Positions 43,559 through 52,639 of a stretch of DNA of 64,000 nucleotides are shown here, in pieces. The DNA lies in the NCBI GenBank assembly GCA_963729365.1, contig CAVSNQ010000024.1, positions 1-64,000 on the forward strand, given 5' to 3'. The notes beneath the pieces were generated by a model that was not told the origin of the DNA, ran no database searches, and worked only from the letters and a program-made list of their open reading frames with translations. This stretch comes from JASHPR01 sp963729365 (lineage in GTDB: Bacteria > Actinomycetota > Actinomycetes > Streptosporangiales > Streptosporangiaceae). The position numbers and the translations under genes were made by a program. Position 1 is the stretch's first letter. Every line of letters begins with the position of its first letter.

Positions 43559-45151
43559 GTGTCCACGCCGATCGTCCTCATCACCGAAGAACTGTCGCCG
43601 GCCGGGATCGCTCAGCTGGAGTCCGACTTCGAGATCCGCCACGTCGACGGCGCTGATCGGGCCCAGCTGCTGCCGGCGCTCGCCGATGCCGACGCGGTGA
43701 TCATCCGCAGCGCGACCGCCATCGATGCCGAGGCCCTCGAGCACGCGCCGAAGCTGCGCGTCGTGGCCCGGGCCGGCGTTGGCCTCGACAACGTCGATGT
43801 CGAGGCGGCGACCAGAGCCGGCGTGATGGTCGTCAACGCGCCGATGTCCAACATCGTGAGCGCCGCCGAGCACGCCATCGCGTTGCTGCTGTCGTCCGCG
43901 CGCAACGTGCCCCAGGCCATGGCCTCGCTGAAGAGCGGGCAGTGGAAGCGGTCCGCCTTCACCGGCGTGGAGCTGCAGGACAAGGTGGCTGGCCTTCTCG
44001 GTCTCGGCAAGATCGGGGTCCTTGTCGCCCAGCGCCTCGCGGCATTCGGCATGACGGTGATCGCCTACGACCCGTACGTGGCGGCGGCGCGCGCAGCCCA
44101 GCTCGGCGTCCGCCTGGTCGGCCTTGACGAACTGCTCGCGGAGTCCGATTTCATCAGCGTGCACCTGCCCAAGAACGCCGAGACCGTAGGGCTCATCGGC
44201 GACCGGCAGCTGCACCTGGTCAAGCCCACGGTGCGGATCATCAACGCGGCCCGCGGCGGCATCGTGGATGAGGGCGCGCTGGCCAGCGCGCTGGCCGACG
44301 GCCGGGTGGCTGGCGCGGCCCTGGACGTGTACGCCACCGAGCCGTGCACGGACAGCCCGCTGTTCGGCCTGCCCAACGTGGTGATCACTCCGCATCTGGG
44401 CGCGAGCACCAGCGAGGCGCAAGAGAAGGCCGGCACCCAGGTAGCCCGGTCGGTTCGGCTGGCGCTGGCGGGTGAGTTCGTGGCCGACGCGGTGAACGTC
44501 CAGGGCGGCACCGTCGACGAGATGATCAGGCCCGGGCTGCCGCTGGCCGAGAAGCTGGGCCGCATCTTCACCGCGGTGGCCGCCGGGATCGCGGCCAGGA
44601 TCGAGGTGGAAATCCGCGGCGAGATCGCGGGCCTGGACGTCAGCGTGCTGCAGCTCGCCGCGCTCAAGGGCGTGTTCAGCGACATCGTCGAGGACGCCGT
44701 CACCTACGTCAACGCGCCCCTGCTGGCCGCCGACCGTGGCGTCGAGGTCAGCCTGGCCACCGACAAGCAGAGCCCGGACTGGCGCAACGTGGTGACCCTG
44801 CGCGGCACGCTGCCCGACGGCCAGGTGGTATCGGTCGGCGGGACGCTGACCGGGCCGCGCCAGGTCGAGAAGCTCGTCGAGGTCAACGGGTTCGACATGG
44901 AGATCTCGCCCGCCGAGCACATGGTGTTCTTCACCTATTCCGACCGGCCTGGGGTGGTCGGCGTCGTCGGCAGAATCCTGGGTGACCAGGGGATCAACAT
45001 CGCCGGGATGCAGGTGTGCCGGAACGCTCGGGGCGGGCAGGCGCTGATCGTGCTGACGGTCGACTCGGCGCTGCCGCCGCCGGTCCTCGATGAGATAAGC
45101 TCCTCGATCGGCGCGGTGTTCGGCCGGGCTGTTGACCTGGACGGACGCTGA
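43559..45151 (+). CDS. serA: D-3-phosphoglycerate dehydrogenase
   Basis: First step of serine synthesis. 530 aa, the long actinobacterial type. Seen: ARAGVGLDNVDVEAAT, NAD fold GLLGLGKIGVLVAQRL, catalytic Arg region INAARGGIVDE, Glu and His in ITPHLGASTSEAQ; intervening (ASB) domain; C-terminal ACT domain (HMVFFTYSDRPGVVG, INIAGMQV) that binds serine for feedback control. I chose GTG 43559 with GAAGGG 5 nt upstream rather than GTG 43523. Confidence 0.96.
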   Translation: MSTPIVLITEELSPAGIAQLESDFEIRHVDGADRAQLLPALADADAVIIRSATAIDAEALEHAPKLRVVARAGVGLDNVDVEAATRAGVMVVNAPMSNIVSAAEHAIALLLSSARNVPQAMASLKSGQWKRSAFTGVELQDKVAGLLGLGKIGVLVAQRLAAFGMTVIAYDPYVAAARAAQLGVRLVGLDELLAESDFISVHLPKNAETVGLIGDRQLHLVKPTVRIINAARGGIVDEGALASALADGRVAGAALDVYATEPCTDSPLFGLPNVVITPHLGASTSEAQEKAGTQVARSVRLALAGEFVADAVNVQGGTVDEMIRPGLPLAEKLGRIFTAVAAGIAARIEVEIRGEIAGLDVSVLQLAALKGVFSDIVEDAVTYVNAPLLAADRGVEVSLATDKQSPDWRNVVTLRGTLPDGQVVSVGGTLTGPRQVEKLVEVNGFDMEISPAEHMVFFTYSDRPGVVGVVGRILGDQGINIAGMQVCRNARGGQALIVLTVDSALPPPVLDEISSSIGAVFGRAVDLDGR

Positions 45152-45189
45152 GCGCAAAGGCAGCTAGCGGCTGGTGTCGCGGCCTGGAT

Positions 45190-45211
45190 CGCCGGGCCGC
45201 AAGACCCGGCG
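45190..45211 (+). terminator. Hairpin after serA
   Basis: CGCCGGG-CCGCAAGA-CCCGGCG forms a 7-bp GC stem with an 8-nt loop between serA and leuB, so leuB is probably transcribed from its own promoter. Confidence 0.5.
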
Positions 45212-45261
45212 GCCAACACTAAGGTTCACTGATCGGCCACGGTGACCAGTAAGGTACGCGC

Positions 45262-46314
45262 ATGGCGGCACGCACTATCACGCTCGCCGTGATCGGCGGT
45301 GACGGCATCGGTCCCGAGGTGGTCGCGGAAGCGATCAAGGTGCTCCGGACCGCGGCCACCGACGTCGCGATCGAGACCACCAGCTACGATCTTGGCTCGC
45401 AACGCTGGCTCCGCACCGGGGAAATTCTTCCCGCGTCGGTGCTGGGCGAGATAGCCGGGCACGATGCGATCCTGCTCGGTGCCGTCGGCGACCCGAGCGT
45501 TCCCAGCGGGGTACTGGAACGTGGCCTGCTGCTGCGGCTGCGGTTCGAGTTCGATCAGTACATCAACCTGCGGCCGATCCGGCTCTACCCGGACGTGGCC
45601 TCGCCGCTGTCCGGCCTGCGCTCGGAATCGGTGGACATGCTGGTGGTCAGGGAAGGGACCGAGGGTCCCTACATCGAGGCGGGCGGGGTCATGCGCAAGG
45701 GCACTGCCGGCGAGGTGGCCACGCAGGAGAGCATCAACACCGCGTTCGGGGTCAGGCGGGTGACCCGGTACGCACTGCAGCGCGCTTCCGGCCGGCCGCG
45801 CAAGAAGCTGACCCTGGTGCACAAGTCGAACATTCTCACCTACGCCGGAGACCTGTGGCGGCGCACCGTTGACGAGATCGCGAAGGAGTTCGGCGACGTG
45901 ACCGCCGACTACTGCCACATGGATGCCGCCTCGATCTACTTCGTCACCCAGCCGGAGCGGTTTGACGTGATCGTCACCGACAACATGTTCGGCGACATCC
46001 TGACCGCGCTCGGTGCCGCCGTCGCCGGCGGCATCGGGCTGGCCGCGAGCGCCAGCATCAACCCGGAGCGGACCGCGCCGAGCATGTTCGAGCCCGTGCA
46101 CGGCAGCGCGCCGGATATCGCCGGCCAGCAGAAGGCGGACCCGACCGCGGCGATCCTGTCCGCGGCGATGCTCTGCGAGCACCTCGGGCTCACCGCCGAG
46201 GCGGCACGGATCGAGCAGGCCGTCGCCGAGGACCTGGTTGACCGCCAGGGAGCCTGGGCGGCCAGGTCCACGCTGGAGATCGGTGACGACATCGCGGAGC
46301 GCGTAGCAAGCTAG
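45262..46314 (+). CDS. leuB: 3-isopropylmalate dehydrogenase
   Basis: Leucine biosynthesis: oxidative decarboxylation of 3-isopropylmalate. 350 aa. Seen: IAVIGGDGIGPEV-like N-terminus (LAVIGGDGIGPEVVAEA), substrate arginines in LLLRLRFEFDQYINLRP, VREGTEGPY, VTDNMFGDILTALGA and the NAD motif FEPVHGSAPDIAG. TAAGGT 6 nt before the ATG suggests leaderless expression. ilvE follows after 65 bp. Confidence 0.96.
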   Translation: MAARTITLAVIGGDGIGPEVVAEAIKVLRTAATDVAIETTSYDLGSQRWLRTGEILPASVLGEIAGHDAILLGAVGDPSVPSGVLERGLLLRLRFEFDQYINLRPIRLYPDVASPLSGLRSESVDMLVVREGTEGPYIEAGGVMRKGTAGEVATQESINTAFGVRRVTRYALQRASGRPRKKLTLVHKSNILTYAGDLWRRTVDEIAKEFGDVTADYCHMDAASIYFVTQPERFDVIVTDNMFGDILTALGAAVAGGIGLAASASINPERTAPSMFEPVHGSAPDIAGQQKADPTAAILSAAMLCEHLGLTAEAARIEQAVAEDLVDRQGAWAARSTLEIGDDIAERVAS

Positions 46315-46379
46315 GATCGTAAAGTAGTAGGACGTCATAGTTTCTCGCCACCGCGCCGCCGACGAGAGGGGACCCCGGG

Positions 46380-47495
46380 ATGACCGTCAGCACCAACAGC
46401 GAGATCGACTTTGCGCTCCGTCCCGCCGCCTCTCCCGTTCCGGCCGGGGAGCGGGAACGGCTGCTGGCCGATCCCGGGTTCGGCCAGATCTTCACCGATC
46501 ACATGGTGACGATCCGCTGGTCAGCCGATCGCGGCTGGTACGACGGCAGGCTAGAGGCCTACGGCCCGATCACTCTGGACCCCGCTACCTCGGTGTTCCA
46601 CTACGCGCAGGAGATCTTCGAGGGCTTGAAGGCCTACCGGCAGGCGAGCGGCCCCATCGTGGCGTTCCGCCCGCAGGCCAACGCGGCGAGATTCAACCGC
46701 TCCGCGGCCAGGATGGCCATGCCCGATTTGCCGGAACCCGCGTTCATCCGCGCCATCGAGCTGCTCGTGACCCAGGACCGGGAATGGGTTCCTGCCCAGG
46801 AGGGGTTCAGCCTCTACCTGCGGCCGTTCATGATCGCGACTCACTCGGGCCTCGGCGTCAGCAAGCCCTCGCCTTCGTACCTGTTCACGCTGATCGCCTC
46901 ACCGGCCGGGTCCTATTTCGGCGGCGCGCTCCGGCCCGTCTCGGTGTGGCTGGCCCATGACTACACCAGGGCGGCGCCGGGCGGCACCGGAGCGGCCAAG
47001 ACCGGCGGCAACTACGCGGCCGGGTTCGCCGCCCAACTGCAGGCCCTCGACAGCGGCTGCGACCAGGTGGTCTGGCTGGACGCCCTGGAGCACCGCTGGG
47101 TCGAGGAAATGGGCGGGATGAACCTGTTCTTCGTCTACGGTTCTGGGTCCGACGCACGGATTATGACCCCGGCGCTGACCGGGACGCTGCTGGCCGGCAT
47201 CACCAGGGACGCGCTGCTCACGCTGGCCCCCGAGCTTGGCATCCCGGCGTCCGAGGACAAGATCTCCGTGGACGAGTGGAGCGCTGGGTGCGAGTCAGGC
47301 GAGATCACCGAGGTCTTTGCCTGCGGCACGGCGGCGGTCATCACCCCGGTCGGCACGATCAAGGGATCGGCCGGCGGCTGGACGGTCGGCGACGGGACCC
47401 CTGGCCCGGTCACCATGCGCCTGCGCGAGGAACTGCTCGGCATCCAGTACGGGCACGTCGCCGATCCGCACGGCTGGATTCATAAGATCATCTAG
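46380..47495 (+). CDS. ilvE: Branched-chain amino acid aminotransferase
   Basis: PLP-dependent last step of Leu/Ile/Val synthesis. 371 aa, the long class IV type. Seen: VFHYAQEIFEGLKAYRQ, FRPQANAARFNRSA, PLP-binding Lys in GAAKTGGNYAAG, EEMGGMNLFFV and CGTAAVITPVG. GAGAGGGGA lies upstream of the ATG. The last 201 bp overlap an antisense extension of the neighbouring threonine-synthase-like ORF. Confidence 0.96.
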   Translation: MTVSTNSEIDFALRPAASPVPAGERERLLADPGFGQIFTDHMVTIRWSADRGWYDGRLEAYGPITLDPATSVFHYAQEIFEGLKAYRQASGPIVAFRPQANAARFNRSAARMAMPDLPEPAFIRAIELLVTQDREWVPAQEGFSLYLRPFMIATHSGLGVSKPSPSYLFTLIASPAGSYFGGALRPVSVWLAHDYTRAAPGGTGAAKTGGNYAAGFAAQLQALDSGCDQVVWLDALEHRWVEEMGGMNLFFVYGSGSDARIMTPALTGTLLAGITRDALLTLAPELGIPASEDKISVDEWSAGCESGEITEVFACGTAAVITPVGTIKGSAGGWTVGDGTPGPVTMRLREELLGIQYGHVADPHGWIHKII

Positions 47496-48872
47496 GTGCG
47501 GGGCTGGCCGGGCCGGTGCGGGGCCTGGCCGGGCCGGGCCGGGCCGGTGTGGGCGGCCGGGCCGGTACGGGGCTGGCCGGGCGTGGGCTGGGATCTGGCG
47601 GTCGGCGGGAATCAGGGCGGGGCGCGCGGGCATGGTCTGCGGGTACTTCAGGCCGGCGCCGGTGTTGACGACCACGACCTCGTCGCTGGCGGCCAGCCAG
47701 CCCGTGCGGCGAAGCTGCTCGACGGCGGCCAGGCACGCGGCGCCCTCCGGGCAGACCCAGGTACCCTCGGCCCGCGCCGCCTGCCGCTGGCTGGCGAGCA
47801 GCTGCTCGTCGGTCACCGCCACGGCGGTTCCGCCCGTGGCCCGGATCGCTTCCAGCACCAGGAAGCCGCCGAGCGGGTCGGGGACGGTGAGGCCGAACGC
47901 CTCGGTCCTGGCCTCGGGCCAGGGCTCGGTCTCGCCGGCTTGCCGTTCGAACGCTCGCACGATCGGGGCACACCCGGCGGCCTGCACGGCCACCAGGCGC
48001 GGCAGCGCCGCACCGGTCCATCCCAGCTGCCGGAGCTCGCGCAGCCCTTTGGCGATGCCGACCAGGCCCACGCCGCCGCCGGTCGGGAAGATGATCACAT
48101 CGGGTACCCGCCAGCCCAGCTGCTCGGCGATCTCCAGCCCGATCGTCTTCTTGCCCTCCAGCCGGTAGGGCTCCTTGAGCGTGGACGCATTCAGATATCC
48201 GGGCCGGCCGGCTACGGCGTCCCTGATGAGGCGTCCGGCGTCACCGATGAGCCCGTCGACCAGGTACGTCTCGGCTCCCGCCGCCAGGCACTCCGCCCGG
48301 GTGATCTCCGGGGCGTCGGTCGGCATGACGACCAGGCAGGGCAGTCCGGCCCGGGCCGCGTAGGCGGCCCAGGCGGACCCGGCGTTGCCGTTGGTGGGCA
48401 GCGCCACCCCGGCCACGCCTAGCTCGGCCGCGCGTGACACTCCCACCGCCGCCCCGCGCGCCTTGAACGAGCCGGTGGGCAGCGGGCTGTCGTCCTTCAT
48501 CAGCAGCCCGGGCACGCCGAGTTCGGCGCCCAGGCGTTCCATGGGCAGCAGCGGCGTCATGCCCTCGCCGAAGCTCACCACGGACCCGGCCGAGCTCACC
48601 GGCAGCAGTTCGTGATAGCGCCACAGGCTGGGCGGCCGCGCGGCGATCTGGAGCGGGCTCGTCCAGGCGGCCGCCGCCGCCAGGTCGTAGCGGGCCAGCA
48701 ACGGCGCGCCGCACGTGCAGGTTCCCTGGACCTGGCCCGCGTCGTAGGAGCTCCCCGGTCCTCCGGCCGGGCACCGGGAGCACTCGAGGACGGTCAGCGC
48801 CGAGTACGCCGGAGCCGCGCGGGACGTCTGCTCCGGCTGGGGACTGCCGTGCTGCGTCATATCCGAAGCCAT
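47295..48872 (-). CDS. Threonine synthase-like PLP enzyme with over-long C-terminus
   Basis: N-terminal zinc-ribbon-like cysteines (LECSRC ... TCTCGAP), then a PLP fold type II core: VSFGEGMTPLLP, PLP Lys in LPTGSFKARGA, PTNGNAGSAWAAYAA, IFPTGGGVGLVG and NTGAGLKYP. These fit threonine synthase (O-phosphohomoserine to threonine). The family normally ends soon after NTGAGLK (near 47640). Here the frame runs on through a GGCCGGG-rich repeat and then antisense to ilvE to 47295. The tail (about 110 residues, Pro/Arg-rich) is probably not functional and may reflect a lost stop or frameshift. I chose ATG 48872; 48860 is an alternative. Confidence 0.78.
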   Translation of the reverse strand: MASDMTQHGSPQPEQTSRAAPAYSALTVLECSRCPAGGPGSSYDAGQVQGTCTCGAPLLARYDLAAAAAWTSPLQIAARPPSLWRYHELLPVSSAGSVVSFGEGMTPLLPMERLGAELGVPGLLMKDDSPLPTGSFKARGAAVGVSRAAELGVAGVALPTNGNAGSAWAAYAARAGLPCLVVMPTDAPEITRAECLAAGAETYLVDGLIGDAGRLIRDAVAGRPGYLNASTLKEPYRLEGKKTIGLEIAEQLGWRVPDVIIFPTGGGVGLVGIAKGLRELRQLGWTGAALPRLVAVQAAGCAPIVRAFERQAGETEPWPEARTEAFGLTVPDPLGGFLVLEAIRATGGTAVAVTDEQLLASQRQAARAEGTWVCPEGAACLAAVEQLRRTGWLAASDEVVVVNTGAGLKYPQTMPARPALIPADRQIPAHARPAPYRPGRPHRPGPARPGPAPARPAPHLDDLMNPAVRIGDVPVLDAEQFLAQAHGDRARGPVADRPAAGRSLDRADRGDDRRRAAGKDLGDLA

Positions 48873-48943
48873 GCGGTCAATCTTGTATTGTCCGGGACAT
48901 CGGACGCTCGACCGCCCCCAGCGCCGCGGCCACCCACGGCGGC

Positions 48944-50195
48944 GTGCCGGCCACGCTGCGACGTGCCCGCGTCGCCGCAACGGCGTATTTTGTCGTGCTC
49001 GGCCTGGCCGACGGCGTCTGGCTGTCCAGGATTCCCGCGGTCAAGCAGAACCTGCACCTCAGCGACGGGCTGCTCGGAGTGGCCCTGCTCGCCGCGCCGG
49101 TCGGGCTGGTGTTCGTCGCGGCGTTCGCGGACCGGCTGATCGACAGGTTCGGCAGCGCGCGGCCCACCGTGGTGGCCGGCATGATCTTCTCGCTGCTGCC
49201 CATCGCGCTCGGGCTGGCCGGCCTCGCGATCCTGATGGCCGTGCTACTGACCTTCGGCCTGGTCGGCGGCTTGATGGACGTCGCGATGAACGCGCAGGCG
49301 GTGCGCGTGGAGCGAGGGTACCGGCGCCCGCTGATCACCTCGTTCCACGCGTGTTACAGCTTCGGCGGGTTGTTCGGCGCTCTGCTCGGCGGACTGTTCG
49401 CCTGGGCTGGCATCGGTCCGGTAGCGACGTTTACGGCGGTGGGCGTGCCGCTGGCCGCTGTCGCCTGGCTGGCCAGGCGCGGGCTGCTGCGCGGGCCGGA
49501 AGCCAGCGACCGGACCGCGCAGGACGGGACGGCAACCGACCACGGCCCAGGCCAGCGGATCGCGGGCGGACAGATCGCGGGCGGTCCGGGCGCGCCGGAA
49601 CGCGCTGACGCGGCGGCCGGCCGGTACCACGCGTCCATCCGGATCATCGTGCTGGCCTTGCTGGCCCTGTGCAGCCTGCTCAGCGAGGGTGCCGTGGGCG
49701 GCTGGAGCGCTGTCTACCTGCGCGACAACCTGGCCACGTCGGCCGCATTCGCGGCCCTGGGGTACGCGGCGTTCTCGGTCACGATGGCGGTCGGGCGGCT
49801 GCTCGGCGACCGGCTGGCCAGCCAGGTTCGGTCCGGCCCGGCTGGTCACCGGGTGCGGCCTGGTGGCCGCCGTCGGCCTGGCGGGCGGGTTGATCATCGC
49901 GAGCCCGGTCGCCGTGGTGGCCGGGTTCGCGTTGTTCGGCGCGGGGTTGTCGAGCACGTTCCCGCAGCTGCTCTCCGCAGCAGGCAACGTCGAGACTTCC
50001 CGTTCCGGCACTGGAATTGCCCGGGTCGCCGGGGGCGGTTACCTGGGCCTGCTGGCCGGGCCGGTGCTGATCGGAAGCTGCGCCAGTCTGGTCGGGCTGC
50101 GGCTGGCGCTCGGGATCCCGGTGGTCCTGATGGTGGTCATGGCGGCGGGCGGCCGGGCCGTGGGCGGTCGGCGGCCGGCCCGCAGGCGCCGGTAA
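48944..50195 (+). CDS. MFS transporter with a single-base frame break
   Basis: About 415 aa when joined. First part: AYFVVLGLADGVWLSRIPAVKQNLHLSDG, LIDRFGSARPTVVAG, GGLMDVAMNAQAVRVE, helices 1-8 to GRLLGDRLAS. The last four helices (GPARLVTGCGLVAAVGLAGG, STFPQLLSAAG, GGGYLGLLAGPVLIG) continue in another frame to 50195. One extra C near 49822 explains the switch. The sequence resembles MFS proteins often placed beside TetR regulators; a convergent TetR gene follows 25 bp later. Substrate unknown. Confidence 0.75.
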
Positions 50196-50219
50196 CGCCT
50201 GCCCGGCGGCGCCTCGGGC

Positions 50220-50876
50220 TCAGTTGGCCCGCGCCGGGCGGCGGTCGGCGACCGCGCGGACGAGCAGGTTCAGGCCGAACTCAAAGTCGGCGTCATGGTC
50301 TCTCTGCAGTAGCTCCGCCGACATGCTCGTGACCTGGGGGAAGTCGGCCGGATCCAGGCCGATCGGCCGGTCGGCCAGCAAGACGGCCTGGTCATGGCCC
50401 AGGGGGCGTTGCGGCACGAGGCCCGGGGCGACGCCCACCTCGCGCACCAGCGAGCCGACGATGTAGGCGACGAACGCGCGAACCACGCTCACCGCTTCCT
50501 CGCCGCTGAATCCCGCGCTCCGGAGCGTCGCCAGCGCGTGCTCCATCGGCCGCAGCTCGCTCGCCGAGGTGGCCGGGCGGCTGACCAAGACCATCGTGCA
50601 CCGGGGATAGGCCCGGGCCACCTGCCAGAACGCGCGCGCCTGGCCGCGTACCTGATCTTCCCAGCTAGCGCCGGGCTCGGTGGTGAGGTCGAGGCCGGAC
50701 ATGACCCGCTCGGCCACGGCGTCGAGCAGCGCCGCCTTGCTGGGGACGTGGTTGTAGAGCGACATGACCCCGGAGCCGAGCTGCGCGGCGATGCGGCGCA
50801 TAGAGAGCCCGTCAACGCCCTCGCGCTCGATGAGCTCCACGGCGGCCGTGATGATCCGCTCACGGGTGAGCTGCAT
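50220..50876 (-). CDS. TetR/AcrR family transcriptional regulator
   Basis: 218 aa. N-terminal HTH: LTRERIITAAVELIEREGVDGLSMRRIAAQLGSGVMSLYNHVPSKAALLDAV. The C-terminal domain resembles TetR_C ligand domains. TACGTT 6 nt before the ATG suggests a leaderless message. It converges on the MFS transporter and probably controls it or itself; the TACCG-TT-CGGTA palindrome at 50935 is the candidate operator. Confidence 0.9.
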   Translation of the reverse strand: MQLTRERIITAAVELIEREGVDGLSMRRIAAQLGSGVMSLYNHVPSKAALLDAVAERVMSGLDLTTEPGASWEDQVRGQARAFWQVARAYPRCTMVLVSRPATSASELRPMEHALATLRSAGFSGEEAVSVVRAFVAYIVGSLVREVGVAPGLVPQRPLGHDQAVLLADRPIGLDPADFPQVTSMSAELLQRDHDADFEFGLNLLVRAVADRRPARAN

Positions 50877-51326
50877 AGGGCAAACGTACCCACTGCGTCA
50901 CTTCGATTGACAGCCGCCGTCCGGAATAGCGGGTTACCGTTCGGTATCAGCCGGGGCCCGCCGGTCCCGCCGGTCCCGCCGGGTGCGGTGCCCGCCCGGG
51001 AAAATCGGCGATTTCTCAGCCCATCCGAATGGTCGATAGCCTCTTATGGAAAGGCCGATTCCTTGCCGTGACTTTGCCGCACAATGCCTGGCCCCTGGTC
51101 TTAGGGCGGCCAAGGCGCGGGCACGAATGGCATCGACTGGAATTCATCTTCGGGGGAAACCATTAGCATTTCCGCAAGCCATGAGACTCGCTCCGGGCGT
51201 GGCCGTGATATCCGGCGCCGCGGGCCTGCGGCCTCTGGCCGCCGCGTCCTGGCCGTCACCGTCGGCAAGGCGGCCCGCGGCACGGTCCGCCGGCTCGGCC
51301 GCGGTAACGGGACGGCCATTCCGGGA
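50877..51326. other. Intergenic region upstream of murT
   Basis: 450 bp. It contains the TetR palindrome near 50940, a CCGGTCCCGC direct repeat near 50970, and at its end an open frame (from about 51246) reading RVLAVTVGKAARGTVRRLGRG. That looks like the missing N-terminus of MurT but has no ATG/GTG/TTG start in frame. Confidence 0.45.
50935..50946. promoter_or_regulatory. Candidate TetR operator
   Basis: TACCG-TT-CGGTA palindrome, 59 bp upstream of the tetR start codon. The sequence is a common operator core for actinobacterial TetR proteins. Confidence 0.45.
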
Positions 51327-52637
51327 ATGGCGGCGCTGGCCATCGACGCACGTCTGCTGGCCGGGCTGGCCGCCGAGATCACCCGCGGCGCGGTCATCGT
51401 GACCGGCACCAACGGGAAGGGAACGACGTGCCGCATGCTCATCGCGGCCATGCGCGCGGCCGGTCTGCACCCGATCCTCAATCAGGAGGGCTCAAATCAG
51501 CCCACCGGCCTGGTGACCACTCTGCTGGCTCACTCCGGCCGGTCCGGCCATCTGCCCGATGATGACCGCGCGATCGGCCTGTTCGAGGTCGACGAGGGGT
51601 CGCTGCCGGAGATCCTGCCGGAGGTCAGGCCCGCGACCGTGGTCTTTACCAACATCTTCCGCGACCAGATGGACCGCTATCTCGAGCTGGATTACCTGAC
51701 CCGCCGATGGGAGCAGTGCCTGCGCTCGCTGCCCGCCGACACCACGCTCGTGCTCAACGCGGACGATCCCCGCCTCGCCTACCTGGCCCCGGAACTCGAG
51801 AACCCGAGGGTCTTCTATGGTCTCGGGGACGTCGAGCATCGCCGCGGCGATGTCGATTACACGTCGGATTTCCCGCGCTGCCCGCGCTGCAGTGGCGAGC
51901 TTCGCTACAGCTGCGTGTTCTACGCTCACCTGGGCCACTGGGAGTGCGGGCGCTGCGGGCTGGAACGCCCGCAGCCGCAGGTTTACGCCCCGAAGATCGA
52001 CCTCATCGGGCCGGCTTCCTCGCGAATTCAGGTTGTCACGCCAACCAGCGAGCCGGTGCTCGAAATCCCGCTGCCGGGGCTGTATAACGCCTACAACGCG
52101 GTCGCCGCAGCAGCTGCGGCGACCGCGTGCCAGCTGCCGGGCAGCGCGCTGTCGGCGGTCGAAAAGGTGGCGACGGGCTTCTTCCGCATGGAGCGGGTGA
52201 CCATCGGCGGACGCGAGGTACACCTGGCTCTGGCCAAGAACCCCAACGGCTACACCGAGGTGCTGCGCGCCCTGCTCGGCGACGGGCAGCCCAAGCACAT
52301 GCTGCTCGCGGTCAATGACCGGGCCAGCGAGCAGGAGCCGGACGTCTCCTGGATCTGGGATATCGACTTCGAGTCGCTGCGCGGGCTCGTCCCCGCGGCG
52401 GTGCTCTCGGGCAACCGGGCGACCGACCTGGCCGTGCGGCTCAAGTACGCCGGGTGGACAGGCTCCGCAGCGGCCGATATCGCGGTCGAGCCGGATCCGG
52501 TCCGCGCGCTGCAGCTCGCGCTCGAACGCACCCCGGCCGGCCAGCCGCTCTGGGTGGTGTCCACCTACCAGGTGCTGTGGCAGTTGCGGGACTGGCTGCG
52601 CCGCCAGGGCCTGGTCAGCGCGCTGTGGGAGACCTAG
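51327..52637 (+). CDS. murT: Lipid II isoglutaminyl synthase subunit MurT
   Basis: Mur-ligase-like subunit that with GatD amidates the D-Glu of lipid II. 436 aa from ATG 51327. Seen: ATP loop VIVTGTNGKGTTCRM, EVDEGSLPEILPEVRP, VFTNIFRDQMDRY, NADDP, a four-Cys zinc ribbon (CPRCSGEL ... ECGRCGLE) inserted in the central domain, FRMERV, and the DUF1727 C-terminal domain with VSWIWDIDFE and STYQVLWQLRDW. The true N-terminus probably extends about 27 codons upstream. gatD follows after 2 bp. Confidence 0.92.
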   Translation: MAALAIDARLLAGLAAEITRGAVIVTGTNGKGTTCRMLIAAMRAAGLHPILNQEGSNQPTGLVTTLLAHSGRSGHLPDDDRAIGLFEVDEGSLPEILPEVRPATVVFTNIFRDQMDRYLELDYLTRRWEQCLRSLPADTTLVLNADDPRLAYLAPELENPRVFYGLGDVEHRRGDVDYTSDFPRCPRCSGELRYSCVFYAHLGHWECGRCGLERPQPQVYAPKIDLIGPASSRIQVVTPTSEPVLEIPLPGLYNAYNAVAAAAAATACQLPGSALSAVEKVATGFFRMERVTIGGREVHLALAKNPNGYTEVLRALLGDGQPKHMLLAVNDRASEQEPDVSWIWDIDFESLRGLVPAAVLSGNRATDLAVRLKYAGWTGSAAADIAVEPDPVRALQLALERTPAGQPLWVVSTYQVLWQLRDWLRRQGLVSALWET

Positions 52638-52639
52638 CC

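Noticed and set aside
41783..45157. 1124-codon ORF on the minus strand across the GGDEF-EAL and serA genes
   Set aside because: Spans two clear genes and their intergenic region antisense and has no recognisable domain; length alone is not evidence at this GC content.
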